Positions 1-9,930 of a DNA stretch of 64,000 nt are shown here, piece by piece (position 1 is the first letter of the stretch; each line of letters opens with the position of its first letter). The stretch lies in the NCBI RefSeq assembly GCF_051106095.1, contig NC_135794.1, positions 23,252,747 to 23,316,746 of the forward strand, read 5' to 3'. The stretch is from Pogona vitticeps. Taxonomy: Eukaryota; Chordata; Lepidosauria; Squamata; Agamidae. The notes beneath the pieces were generated by a model that was not told the origin of the DNA, ran no database searches, and was given only the letters and a program-made list of their open reading frames with translations. The translations under genes and the position numbers were made by a program.

Positions 1-345
1 ACGTGTAGGGCTGCATGGTGGAAATGCTAAATTTGGGCCAACTCACAGTCAAGGTTCTTGCTTATTATCATTAATACAGCACTGCCTTGCCAACTGGGTT
101 GAGTTCAAGGGAAACAGCAGAGGCAGGAGACACTGGGAAAGGATGCATGGCTGTTTTATTTACATGCGTGCAGGATGCATTGCAAAGACAGGCAACACCC
201 CATCCAGGACTTTGATCTTACGCAACTCTGCTGGGCTTAATTTCACACGCTTTCTGCAGAGGATCACACCTCTGGAAAGCGCTACCTGCCTTATCAACCC
301 ACGGGGAGATAAGAAACAAATAAAACCTCTCTCGTCTTCCTTCAG

Positions 346-554
346 GAGTGGCCTCGGAACGCAGCCCGGCGGTCCAGCCTGGGGATGAACTCCTGCAAGT
401 CCACACGAGTCTAATGCAAGGGCTGACCCGTTTTGAAGCCTGGAATCTGATCAAGACATTACCCGATGGGCCGATCACAGCTGTCATCAAGAGGAAAGCC
501 CCAACCAGTGGAGCTGGCACTGAATCTCTCCATGGAGAGGAAAACCAGTTGTAG
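346..554 (+). CDS. IL16: IL16 last coding exon (end of C-terminal PDZ domain)
   Basis: This is the 3' terminal coding exon of pro-interleukin-16. The gene makes a multi-PDZ precursor whose caspase-released C-terminal part is the secreted CD4-binding cytokine. The exon follows a pyrimidine-rich acceptor ending ttcag at 341-345. The first two bases complete a codon from the upstream exon, and the frame then runs to TAG at 552-554. It encodes about 69 residues. The PDZ strands and second helix are recognisable: [37 protein letters not shown]. These match the end of the third mature PDZ segment in mammals almost residue for residue. The last 18 or so residues after IKRK do not resemble the mammalian tail. 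Only this exon lies in the window; bases 1-345 are intron. STARD5 lies downstream on the opposite strand, which is the human arrangement. Confidence 0.93.
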
Positions 555-1813
555 TTGACATAGAGAGACCGTGTCCGAATGGATGCCCTTTTAAAAGAAA
601 GGTCAATGTGCGTTCATTCCTTCTCCCTTCCTCCAGCTGCTCCCGCCGCCTATGGCCAGATGTTATTTGTAAACTCTGAGAAAGAGGAGCAGAACTGAGA
701 ATAAGAAGAGGAGGAGGAGAATGAGACATCGCTTGTCTGTGGCCTCAGTAATCATAAAGTAGCTGCAGCACGCTGTACGCTCACTGAACGAGGCTGTTCA
801 TAAGCGAGGCCCGAGGAGAAACCTGTTGATCTGCTTGAGGGGGGAAGTGATGCCATGATTAACAAACTGGGCTTCAAGTGTGTGACGTGGGGGTGAAGCC
901 TCTCCGGCCAGGGCTGCAGGCCAACAGTACCCAGGACAGATTTGGGATGCGCGCGATCCACTTGATGGACAAGGAACTGCGTAAACGCCCCTCCATCCCA
1001 TGCAAATAAACGGTTGTTGCTTTGATCCTTCAAAGGCAGATGTGCAAATATTGATTGTAAAGAATTTCCCCAAATCTATACTGGTCTAAGACCTGCATTA
1101 GAATAACCAAAAAGGTATGAAAATATGTGCAAGTTCTGGTCCCAGGACAAGGTGGAAAAAGATAATCTCATAATAATGTAGAACCCTTGATGTCTGCTCG
1201 ACCTGATCCCCTTTAGGAAGCTTGCTGACCACCAGAACTCAAATGGGTGGGTGGGGAATCTCTGGTCCTTCTGACATTCAGTGCCACTGTTCTCATGATC
1301 AGCTTTTCTGGATGGGGTGAACTGGAGTTTTGATATGTACCTGCATCATGGTGTCCTCATCGCTCTTCCCCGCTCCCCCACGGCTGAAGGGTCCAAGTCT
1401 CCCTGTTTTCTCCTAATGCCACACTTGGCTTCTTGGATGAAGCCTGGCCCAAAGTTGTTTGTTAAAATACATCAGCAGAAAAAGGAAAGGCTCAATGGAG
1501 GCTGGAGGCATGTGCCTGGAGGAGCCTGGGAATCACAACGGAGGTGGCAGAATCCCCTATAGCCCCGGACAGAGGTCTGTATGTCTCAAACCAGAGCAGG
1601 TAGATAGGAAGTGGATGGAAGCAGCTCAGTCTTAGCATTTTAAAAAGGGTTCATTCCAGCAGGATCTCCCCAAAGCTCGAGATGGAGTGATAGGATAAGA
1701 ATGAGAGTCAGCAACTCATGTCTGAAGGCAACACCTTCACCATGAGCTGCTGAAGATGGGAGTTAAAGTTGCAAAGGAGGTCACAAATTACCCACTCTTG
1801 AATTAGAAGGTTA
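555..1813. other. IL16 3' UTR and convergent intergenic DNA
   Basis: This stretch follows the IL16 stop and has no convincing ORF. It should contain the IL16 3' UTR. A consensus AATAAA lies at 1005-1010 on the + strand, about 450 bases after the stop, and is a plausible cleavage signal. A purine-rich run lies at about 681-722. The rest is ordinary unique-looking sequence shared by the convergent 3' ends of IL16 and STARD5. Confidence 0.6.
1005..1010 (+). promoter_or_regulatory. Candidate IL16 polyadenylation signal
   Basis: The hexamer AATAAA occurs on the coding strand about 450 bases after the IL16 stop codon. No transcript end is known from the sequence, so this is an inference from position and consensus. 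Confidence 0.4.
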
Positions 1814-1826
1814 CTAATCTTGGTCT

Positions 1827-2172
1827 CTGGGGAACATGGTGGTGCTGTGGGTTAAACCGCAGAAGCCTCTGTGCTGCAAGGTCAGAAGACCAGCAGTTGT
1901 AAGATCAAATCCACGCGACACAGTGAGCTCCTCTCGCTTGTCCCAGCTCCTGCCAACCTAGCAGTTTGAAAGCATGTAAAAAGGCAAGTAGATCAATAGG
2001 TACCACCATGGTGGGAAGGTCATGGTGTTCCGAGTCTAGTCATGCTGGCCACGTGACCACGGAATCTGTCTACGGACAAACGCTGGCTCTACAGCTTGGA
2101 GACGGGGATGAGCACTGCGCCCTAGAGTCGGACACAATTGGACTAAATGTCAAGGGGAACCTTTTCCTTTAC
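1827..2172 (+). mobile_element. Sauria/ACA-type tRNA-derived SINE with 13-bp target-site duplication
   Basis: The roughly 346-bp element starts with a tRNA-like head containing GGTGCTGTGGGTTAAACC and later GATCAAATCC (B-box-like). It contains the family-typical GGCCACGTGACC and ends in TGTCAAGGGGAACCTTTTCC followed by TTTAC. The direct repeat CTAATCTTGGTCT flanks it exactly at 1814-1826 and 2173-2185. Such SINEs are known from squamate genomes. The intact duplication points to a fairly recent insertion into the shared 3' flank of IL16 and STARD5. Confidence 0.85.
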
Positions 2173-2185
2173 CTAATCTTGGTCT

Positions 2186-2529
2186 ATTTACCCCCTTTTT
2201 ATAAAAATGGTGGAAGAAAGTGCAGCGAAGTTTCTGTCTCCCCCCCCCCCCCCGATCTGGTCTTCTGCTCTCTGGAGGAAGAAGATGTTTTATAGAACAT
2301 TGAAGGCAAAAAAAAAAAAAAAAAAACCCCACCCTTGCCCGTCAAGTGACCACTCAACGACCAGAAAGTGTGAGAACTCTTTCTTCTTTTAAATGACAAA
2401 AGAGGAGACCGGGTTCAGCCAGACTCCTGTACTCTTAAGTCCCATTGACTCCAAAGTGCATCTCTTTGAGTCCTTGGCCTCCCTGCCCCGTCACGATTCC
2501 AAAAAGAGAGAGCGCACGAGCGACGCTGC
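2186..2529. other. STARD5 3' UTR/downstream flank with homopolymers
   Basis: This sequence lies directly downstream of the STARD5 stop (minus strand) and probably contains its 3' UTR. A poly-C tract at about 2242-2253 and a poly-A tract at about 2309-2327 are the visible features. I found no minus-strand AATAAA within it, so the STARD5 transcript end is not fixed. Confidence 0.5.
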
Positions 2530-2677
2530 TTAGGCTGGCAGTTTCCCCACGGCTTTGGCCAGGTTGTTGAAAAAATTCTGGATGCTGCTTGGGAAGAAAG
2601 ATTCCACCACCGACTGCGGGAGATTGCCGCCGAGATCACTCTGAAAGAAACTGAGCAGCTGGGTTTTACCGGCTTCC
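2530..2677 (-). CDS. STARD5: STARD5 exon 6 (terminal coding exon)
   Basis: It starts after ctgcag with GG completing an Arg codon and ends at TAA (2530-2532). It encodes the C-terminal strand and long C-terminal helix of the START domain (LPQSVVESFFP, then NFFNNLAKAVGKLPA), which caps the ligand cavity. Confidence 0.95.
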
Positions 2678-5600
2678 CTGCAGAGTGACAAAAGAAGGAA
2701 ACAAGAAAAACAAAAGCATGAAAAAACCATTTCCTCTGCCAGCCCTGCATATTCATCTGCTGAGCAGGTAGGGCAGGATTTCGTGTTTTAATTGCCACTC
2801 TGCTTGGGCTTGTTCTCCCCTGCAGGTAGCTTGAGATGAGAACCCATGAGAACTTTTTTTTTAAGTTTTATTGGATTCTTCTGATCCACCAACCTGCTCC
2901 CTTCAGAGGCCTTCAAGAAGCCCAGCAAGCTGCGAACCTAATAACCACAACCCTTTCTCCTAAGTGCGAATGAAGCCAAATAAAAACCTCTTCGTCTTTA
3001 AATGACTAGTAATAACTGCATGCTATCAAGTCAGTTCCAACGGATGGCGACTGTTCCCAAGGTTTTCTAGGCAGAGGGTACTCAGAGGTGGTTCACCCTT
3101 CTCCTGGCAGCACCCTGGGAGTCTGCAGCTGGCCCAAGGCTACACAGGTTGGCTCCGCTTGCAGGAGACACAATGGCAAATCGAACTCCCAACCAAAACC
3201 CCTGAGCTATCCTGCCAGCTAATTCTGACTTAGGGTGATCCTCTTCAGGATTTTCTAGGTAGAGAATACTCAGAGGTGTATTGCCATTCCTTTCCTCTAG
3301 GGGCACCCTGGGACTGTGCAGCTGGCCCAAGGCTACCCAGGCTGGCTCTTCTCCCAGGAAGCAGAAAGGAGAATCCAACTCCCAACCTCTGGCTCTGCCA
3401 CCAGAGACTTAACACACTGAGCGACCTAGCCAGTAGTCTTTAAAATACCATCGTTTTTTGGAGTACTCTTGGTGCACCACCACAGGCCATCTCTGCGCAA
3501 GGATTTCTGAATGCAATCCTCAGCCACACATCTCACCGTGGGACAGGAATGCAGATGCAGCCACAGGGATAATTGAGACCTCTCACAAAATTTGGTTGCG
3601 GTGGGCAACGGGGGTGCTCCGCGTTGGTTGCTACGAGAAAGAGGGATTGGAGGGGAAACACTGTGAGTTCTCAGAAGGAAAGGATGCTTTGTAATATCAG
3701 AGAACACAAAAGAGCAGAAAAGCTGTACCCATCCTGGAAGGTGCGAGGAGGAAAAGACGGTGGGTAGTGGGGAGGCAGTGGAAGCTAGCCACTCCAGTTC
3801 CACTGGGGAGGGGGGAGGTGAATCTGGTCCTGGTTTTAGTCCGAACTTTTTATCAAAAGAACCAAGCCTTCTTATTGGACGGGGCTCAGCCCTTCCTCCC
3901 TTTGAGACGGGCACCCCAGATTGATCTTGCTGGGCATCTGCCAAGACCCACCTATCCAGGAAGCAGTTCTGTTTCAGACCTCTGGGGCCTTCACAATCTT
4001 GCTGTTTTTCTCCCCAAGTTTACAGGACAAAAGGACGGTGAGTTGAAGCATCTTACCTGCAATAGTAATGCTCCCATCGTCATCTCGTTGAATCAGGACC
4101 ACGTCTAAAAAGTCTCTCGGAGAGATGATTTTCATGAAAGCGGATGGTGTGGTAGTTCTAACAATGAGAATATTCTGCAAGTAGAAGCCAAGATTATGTT
4201 ATACTGTATCTGCAGGAGCCGTATCCAACTGTTTCGCTTATCCACAGTCTGAAAATATTTAAAATATTAAATTAAAAAAAAAACAGAAATATTTCCATGA
4301 TGTAACTACCAGAAATGGCCACTATAAGGAACCAGAGACCATGATATGCATAGAGTTCACTATTATCTGTGGGGTTTTGGCATCTGCAGAGCAGCCTGGG
4401 CTCAATCTCCTTTGGATACAGTGGTCCTACCGCACATTTAAAATCAGATTTGCATTCAGGTTATGCAATAAAAGGGAATGTAGTACCTTCACCAGCACTT
4501 AGAAAAGTGATTTTACTATTTCGTAGTCAGTGATCATACAGACTGTGCATACTAAGGCAGTGCATCAGAAAGCTAGAGTACCCTTTCTTGGGTGAAAGGG
4601 TTTGCTTCCCCCCCCCCCAGCAGAGACGATGTCCAATCCCCAAAAAATCTGCAGTTCATCAAGACTGGGATTCAGGACATTCAGAAGTGGCAGGAACTGC
4701 TGGTTGCGGAGGTTCCGATCCTCGCCTACTGGCTTGCCAGCCACCACAACGGGCATGAGGCCATGCGCAGGCTGCCGGCAATGGCACTTAGCCAATCTGG
4801 AACCACAGCTCTTGCACCAGCTGGGGAATACAGGTTGTTCATGTCAGCAGTGGCACATAGCCAATCAGCAGCCCTGGTTTTTCAGTGGCGTTAGCACTTG
4901 ATGGCGGGATGCAGGCTGCAGATAGCTGCCATTCTGGGCAGCCTCTCTGCACCCAAGTTCTTGCAGGATGTTTATTAAGGTACGCCCAATGGATGTGGGG
5001 GGCAGGCTATGAACGTCAGCAATACGGGATAGCCTATCAGCAACCGTTGACTCTTGCAGGGCCTTGGGTACGCTGCGGTCCTTCCCTACTCGGATTTCCC
5101 TGTCTCCACCCTCCCACCACCTACCAAAATGTCGTGGCTGCTCACGGGTCCGTTTGCCACCTCGCACGGCTGGCCTTTTGCAACTGCCCCAGCCAACTGC
5201 CCCTGTAAGGAAACACAACTCCGGCCTACTTACATCACCGATTCGTTCAATGACTTCCAGTTCCTTCACATTTTCATCCCATTTTGCTCTCAGTCCATTA
5301 GCCTCGGGGACGATACATTTATACACATCCTCTAATTTGGCAGGAATAATTCCTTCTCCTTTGTATCTGTGTTTGGAGAAGGAAAAGGCACACGAGAGAT
5401 GAGTGAAATTGAAACTCTGTCCTTTTTTCATACGGTCAACTACAGTAGAGACCACTCTTCAGCGCGATTAGTATAGATAGTCTTAGTAGCAGGATTCAAT
5501 TCAGACAGCACCCTTTTTGCTGTTATTCCATACTTCTTTTTTTAATCCCCGAACTGAGAAAACTAGCACATTAGAAAGAAAGACTCAGGGAGCAGTTTCC

Positions 5601-6659
5601 CTAATGGACTAGCTTTCTACTTTCCAGGAAGACATTTTCTGTTTGTTTTACATCAGGAGTGGGTATGTTTGGAATGCAGATTTTAGTGAACACTGTTTTA
5701 ATAGTGAACACTATCCAGAGCATTGTCTCTGGCTCTCTTTAGTGGCTAGTTCTGGTAATGACATTGTAGAAATACATATCTCTTGGATTTTTCTTTTAAT
5801 ATTTTAAATATTTTTCAGACCATGAATAAATGAATCAGTGGATATTGATCCCACACATACGAGGGTCCTAGTGTACTTATTTTACAAACAGCACTGAAAT
5901 GCGCCTTGCGCCACCCCATGTCCCATCTGATGTAGTACATTCTAATGCCTCTTGGTTTACTCTGTATAATGGGTAAATTCGCTCTCGCTTCCAGATATTT
6001 AGGGGCCAGAGTACCTGAGTACTTCCAGACCAGAAATATTCCATCTCCACCACAGGCCCCATATTACACATTATATATTCTTTACAGCTTTTTTTAAAAA
6101 AGCAGACTTGTATTCATTGCTTTATTTTTAAAGAAAAGCAGCTAGAAATGTGAGCCGTATAGTAACAAAGACGCAGCCTTATCCCTCAAGCCATCCACCT
6201 CAGTCAGAAACCTGCTCCATTTTGTACTTACAGCCTTCCATTAAATTCAGTCGACGGCCTCCATGAAACCGCAACTTCATTCTGTGAGGGGGAAAAAAGA
6301 AAACCATGTTTCAATTTACAATGTCCAGGAGCCATACAATAGTGTTCTCCCCATAACAATTCTGTTTGCGTGCAGTATTTCTCAATTTTAAGTACAGTAG
6401 GATACACACACCCCATCCTCGGCCTCAAATGTTTATCTTGGTACCTCCTCGCGGGGAAGGTGGGCAGCTCATGAATGGTTTGGCAGCTAATTAATTGTTT
6501 AGAGTACTTTAGGAAAAAAAAGAGAGAGCATGCACGAGAGGGGACTGAATTTCAACCTCATATAAGACCTGTTCGTTCTGCAATCTGTATGTTAATTTTA
6601 TTGTTTATATTATATTGGAAGCCGCCTAGAGTGGTCTTATAGGCCAGATGGGTGGGATA

Positions 6660-6691
<32 letters not shown>

Positions 6692-7460
6692 GGGATGCAG
6701 TTGGAAGGGAGTTTGAACGCATCTGAAGAAAAAAGGGGCTACAGTCCATACGATCGACCTGAGATCCGAATGTTTGTGCTACAAAAGACGAATGGGGTGA
6801 CCCTCCCCAAGTGGAGAAAGCTAGCACTAAAATAAATAGGTTGGCTTTAAAGGTGTCACCTTGCATATAACCGGGAACTGCGTTTATAGAAACCCAGCCA
6901 AATATAAAATACTCATAATCTCCCCTACGGATGAAAAAGAAAAGTAACCAGGAAGGCAAACATCTGAGGACATGTAAAATAAAAAAATAAAACTTTTAAC
7001 AAAAGCTGCAACATACTGGCACAAACTGAACGGAGACAATATAACAAAACAGAGCCCAATGTAACGAAATGAGAATTTAAAAAATTGTAACAAATGAGCA
7101 AAAAATGAAACAGCAAAAATCAACACCAAAGTATCGCCTTCAAAGAGAAAGTCTGGAGTCTTTTTTGGTTTGTCATAAAGGCTTGGAAAGACTCACAAAG
7201 CGCGGCCCCAAAGAGGTACAGCCCGCGTTGTGGTCTACCACCTCCTCCGGTCGCCAAGCGCCTCCGCCGGTTCCCCCCCCCCCCCGGGCATCCTTCCCTC
7301 CCTCCCTCCCTCCCTCCCTCCCGCCGCCCGGTCCTCGGCCCCCGGCACCCCCGGGGAAGGGGCGGCTCACCGTGCGCTTGCAGCTCCGCCAGCCCTCGGG
7401 GTCCCTCCGGTAGCCCTGCACCTGCTGGCAAGCCCAGGCGGCGCTCCGCTGGTAGTCCAT
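2530..7460 (-). CDS. STARD5: STARD5, START-domain lipid transfer protein, six exons, complete
   Basis: Spliced exons, 5' to 3' on the minus strand: 7460-7371, 6281-6232, 5366-5234, 4174-4057, 3630-3537, 2677-2530. Together they give 633 nt, or 210 residues plus TAA, against 213 in human STARD5. All introns are GT/AG and all phases agree. The product is a single START domain: a soluble helix-grip fold that carries a hydrophobic ligand. Mammalian STARD5 is a cytosolic carrier reported to bind sterols or bile acids. Diagnostic segments are VSWRPSTEFNG, GLRAKWDENV, TPSAFMKIISPRDFLDVVL, FVRGLNYPCGC and SDLGGNLPQSVVESFFP. These fit STARD5 better than STARD4 or STARD6. The ATG at 7460 gives an N-terminus of the expected length, with no signal peptide, and lies inside a CpG island, which suggests a housekeeping promoter. 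One oddity is that the usual NHPCG motif reads NYPCG. Gene order and strand match human. Confidence 0.96.
3008..3221 (-). mobile_element. tRNA-derived SINE, copy 1 of a tandem pair
   Basis: Read on the minus strand it has an A-box-like TAGCTCAG and a B-box-like GGTTGGGAGTTCGATT. The body then contains CTTGGGCCAGCTGCA, CCCAGGGTGC and a tail matching AGTACCCTCTGCCTAGAAAACC. It lies in STARD5 intron 5, next to a second copy in the same orientation. Confidence 0.75.
3222..3436 (-). mobile_element. tRNA-derived SINE, copy 2 of a tandem pair
   Basis: This is the same family and orientation as the adjoining copy at 3008-3221, with TAGCCTTGGGCCAGCTGCAC, GGGTGCCCCTAGAGG and GGATTTTCTAGG-like blocks. 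It ends about 100 bases from the STARD5 exon 5 donor. The head-to-tail arrangement suggests a tandem duplication or an insertion of one copy next to another. Confidence 0.75.
3537..3630 (-). CDS. STARD5: STARD5 exon 5
   Basis: The 94-nt exon lies between an acceptor ending cgtag and a GTGAGA donor. It encodes ATNAEHPRCPPQPNFV, RGLNYPCGC and ICIPVP. It holds the conserved Arg-Gly-x-Asn-x-Pro-Cys-Gly turn of the STARD4/5/6 subfamily, here with Tyr where His is usual. Confidence 0.93.
4057..4174 (-). CDS. STARD5: STARD5 exon 4
   Basis: The 118-nt exon starts after ttgcag and ends at GCAG|GTAAGA. It encodes NILIVRTTTPSAFMK followed by ISPRDFLDVVLIQRDDDG, the central START strands with the subfamily signature ISPRDF. 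Confidence 0.95.
4768..5045 (+). repeat. Three degenerate copies of a CAGGCT...TAGCCAATCAGCAACC block
   Basis: In STARD5 intron 3 three similar blocks start at about 4768, 4830 and 5003. Each runs CAGGYT, then (GT)CAGCARTGGCA or near, then TAGCCAATC or TAGCCTATC, then AGCARCC. Two of them contain the CCAAT core. The spacing is uneven, so this is a decayed minisatellite or an internal repeat of an old element. Confidence 0.45.
5234..5366 (-). CDS. STARD5: STARD5 exon 3
   Basis: The 133-nt exon runs from acacag| to GAT|GTAAGT. It encodes YKGEGIIPAKLEDVYK, then PEANGLRAKWDENVKELEVI. The KWDENV segment is a strong START signature for STARD5. Confidence 0.95.
6232..6281 (-). CDS. STARD5: STARD5 exon 2
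   Basis: This short exon (50 nt) starts after cacag and ends at AGGCT|GTAAGT. It encodes NEVAVSWRPSTEFNGR, which matches the VSWRPS-EF strand of mammalian STARD5. Confidence 0.95.
6585..6690 (+). mobile_element. LINE (L2-like) 3' end with (AAAT)n tail
   Basis: GCCGCCTAGAGTGGTC, then GGGTGGGATAT, lead into an (AAAT)n tail. This is the usual 3' terminus of L2-group LINEs and dependent SINEs in squamates. It lies in STARD5 intron 1. The family label comes from recall, not a search. Confidence 0.55.
7371..7460 (-). CDS. STARD5: STARD5 exon 1 (coding part)
   Basis: Thirty codons run from ATG (7458-7460) to CGCACG|GTGAGC. They encode MDYQRSAAWACQQVQGYRR and then the conserved helix end DPEGWRSCKRT. 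The mammalian protein has the same YRRD-x-x-GW motif at this position. Confidence 0.93.
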
Positions 7461-7820
7461 GGCGAGGGGCGAGCCGGGCGGCGCGATCCCTGTCCCGGGA
7501 AAAGAGGAGGAGGAGGAGGAGGAAAAGGAGGAGGAGGAAGAGCAGCAGGAGGAGGAGACGATTCCCGGGCCAGCCCGCCGAAGGGGCCGAGCCTTCCCCG
7601 TCTGGCAGAGGCTGGCCCGGAGTTTCGCCCCCGTTGCAGCATCTCGACTGGCTGGGGATTCTGGGCTTGGTGGTCCATCCCCAAGGGAGGCTGGCCAGCC
7701 CCTGGTCGCGATGCCCCCCCTCGCCCGTCTCTTCTTCTTCTGCCAGCAGGGCTCTCGACGGGCAGCGCTTCGCCCCCGAGGCCAGCCTTAGGGCAAGGGG
7801 CCGCCCTCCCCGTGTCCCGG

Positions 7821-7840
7821 GGACTACAGTTCCCATGGTG
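7821..7840. promoter_or_regulatory. ZNF143/THAP11-type (SBS) promoter motif
   Basis: GGACTACAGTTCCCATGGTG followed by C matches the ACTACAnnTCCCAnnnTGC element bound by ZNF143 and THAP11 at many vertebrate CpG-island promoters. It lies about 360 bases upstream of the STARD5 start codon. Binding is inferred from the motif alone. Confidence 0.55.
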
Positions 7841-7970
7841 CTTCTCCGCGGGTGGGGCCGGGACGGGAGGATGGGCACTGGAAATCCGAAGACGTGGGCG
7901 GGGACGGGGAGAAGCCTCGACCGAAAAAAAAGAAGGCAAAATAGGATCCCCGGCTGGCTAAATTAAAATA

Positions 7971-9837
7971 TGAAATGAATTAATTTGCCAACCCCGGGAG
8001 GCCCCCTCAGAAGGAAGGCAAAGGCCGTTTGGCATCACGAAGGGAGGGGGTCCATTTTTGTGTTTGTTTGTTTTTTACCTTCAGCCCCAAAATGAGAAGT
8101 TCTTTTTGTGAGCGACCCAGAAGGAGGACTCCCCTCCGGACCGGGAAGACCGTGAGCCAGCCAGCCGCGGAGGGGACGCTGAGCCGCAGGGCCGGGCGAT
8201 GCTGGCAGGGGGATGATGGGCATGACATCCAGGACCCTGTGGGGCCAGCCTTTCAAAGGGAGGAAGGCCTTCAAACAGAGGATTGCCTCGCTCACAAAAG
8301 GACAGGTGGCCACCACTGGCCTCTCTCTCTCTCTCTCTGTCTCTGTGTATGTGTGTGTCTATGTGCCCGCATGCATGGGGGGGCGCATTCTCCACCTCTG
8401 CCCAGAAATGATGATGATGATAGGGAGAGCAGGTGGGTGGACATCATCCCCGAGACAAGCCCAGTGGGAAAGAGAAGTGTGTGGTGCTATATCCAATTTC
8501 TGGGCCTATCTTCTTCTGAGCGATGGAGCTGGCTCCTTTTCATCCAGAAGAAGCTGGCATGAGTTGGCATGTTCTGGGTGTTCCAAGGAAACGCTGTTTG
8601 GCTAGATCTCCAATCTAGATTAAATTTGATGCTATCAGATTTGGACTGAATAGAGACTGGGAGAGTTTAGTTCATGTCACAGAAGTGGTTTTCTCTGCCG
8701 CCCTTCACCTGGCTTGGCCAGTTCACCCACAGCCTGGGAGTTGGCAGCATCAGAGACGCTACCTGGAGATGTGTTAGGTGATCTTACCTGCCCTCCGATG
8801 GGTTTCCCTTTGAGGATTACACTGGGCAGCCTGTAGCTTTGTGCTGATACACAAGCTTCACTCTCTGGAAGGTGGGTGGTGCTATCCAGGTAGCATCCAG
8901 AGCACTTCACTCAAGGACCCAGTACTCTGAATTAACATAAGATGGTCCCCTCTTGGAGAAGTTCTGGATTGCAGAAAGTACCTTTTCCAAAACAACAACA
9001 ACAACCCCCCATTCTGCATAGCCTACAGAAAGAAATGCAAGCTATGAAGACAATCCCGCCCCACCTTTCTAATGTTCTCTTTCATTTCATGTTTTCTTTT
9101 CCATGCAATGCACCAGAATTGCAATAAAATCTCAAACGGCAATTGAACTGTGGTTTAATTGACACCTTCACTGATCATAATTTGTCCTCATCATTAAGGT
9201 CCAGCATATTCTAGCCAATTAGTCTAACAATTAAAATTGGCCATGCTTGAATATGGTACTATGGAATCAAAATAGCTACTTTCATCCCTTGAAGTTGCGA
9301 AAAAAGTCAAATTGGAGGTAAGGATTCCATCCTCTACGAACTCCTCTTATTTCATACTTTATTTAATGACATCGATGGACAGAATTCCACACATAACCAT
9401 GTGCATGACCTCAAGTCCAGAGTCTGAATAAGCATTGAACTGGGAAGTTGGGTTGACCAAGAAGAGATTTGTCTTCAAGCAAGCAACGAGTTGTGTGAAG
9501 TGAGCTGCCATTCATTCCCACCGTCCCTTGGGACTCTATGGTGCCGCTCATGTCACATGACAACTGCTGATCCAGAGAGCTATAACATCAGGTATCCATC
9601 CATTGTCAGTGTCTGTTTGGCAAACAGTTGGTCTTTGCCAAAATCTAGTGCATAAGGACATACGGGCAGGGGAATCAGCTTCTCCTGATGTTGTGTGTGA
9701 TTGAAATGCATCTAAATGTGTGCCTGTAGTACTACTACCATACGTCCTTCAAAAATGATTGAGAATTGTGGGGTCAAGCTAGATTTTAAGGGGTATGTGT
9801 ATTCCCTGTGGTTAATCCTTTTTCCTTCCTGTAATGA
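7971..9837. other. Intergenic DNA between STARD5 promoter and TMC3 3' end
   Basis: No gene is recognised. The segment has a (CT)n(GT)n microsatellite at about 8320-8362, a short (ATG)n run near 8408-8421 and otherwise unique-looking sequence. A minus-strand AATAAA at 9358-9363 may end the TMC3 transcript. Confidence 0.55.
9358..9363 (-). promoter_or_regulatory. TMC3: Candidate TMC3 polyadenylation signal
   Basis: TTTATT on the + strand is AATAAA on the TMC3 strand, about 1.08 kb after the TMC3 stop codon. It is supported only by its consensus and position. Confidence 0.3.
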
Positions 9838-9930
9838 GATTTCCTCAGACACAATGACTTTCCAACTGGATTTCCTCGGACATAATGCCTTAGCAATTAG
9901 ATTTCTTCAGACATAGTGCCTTAGAAACCA
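9838..9930. repeat. 31-bp minisatellite, three units
   Basis: Three consecutive 31-base units start at 9838, 9869 and 9900. Each begins GATTTCYTCRGACAYARTG. The period is exact. It lies in the TMC3 3' UTR or just beyond it. Confidence 0.8.

Larger units (their letters stand above)
7200..7960 (-). promoter_or_regulatory. STARD5: CpG-island promoter of STARD5
   Basis: GC content and CpG density rise sharply here and surround the STARD5 start codon at 7458-7460. The region contains GGGCGGGG-type Sp1 boxes near 7888-7902, a (CCCT)n tract at about 7296-7322, a (GGA)n tract at about 7505-7560 and a ZNF143/THAP11-like motif at 7821-7840. There is no TATA box close to the ATG. Such islands usually mark broadly active promoters. 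Long ORFs here on both strands result from the low density of stop codons in GC-rich sequence. Confidence 0.8.

Noticed and set aside
3426-3944. 172-codon minus-strand ORF
   Set aside because: It overlaps STARD5 exon 5 in a different frame. The true exon is 3537-3630 with valid splice sites and START-domain sequence.
7120-7966. Long overlapping ORFs (up to 252 codons) on both strands
   Set aside because: They arise from the GC-rich, stop-poor STARD5 CpG island; products are Gly/Pro/Arg low complexity and disagree with the STARD5 exon 1 model.
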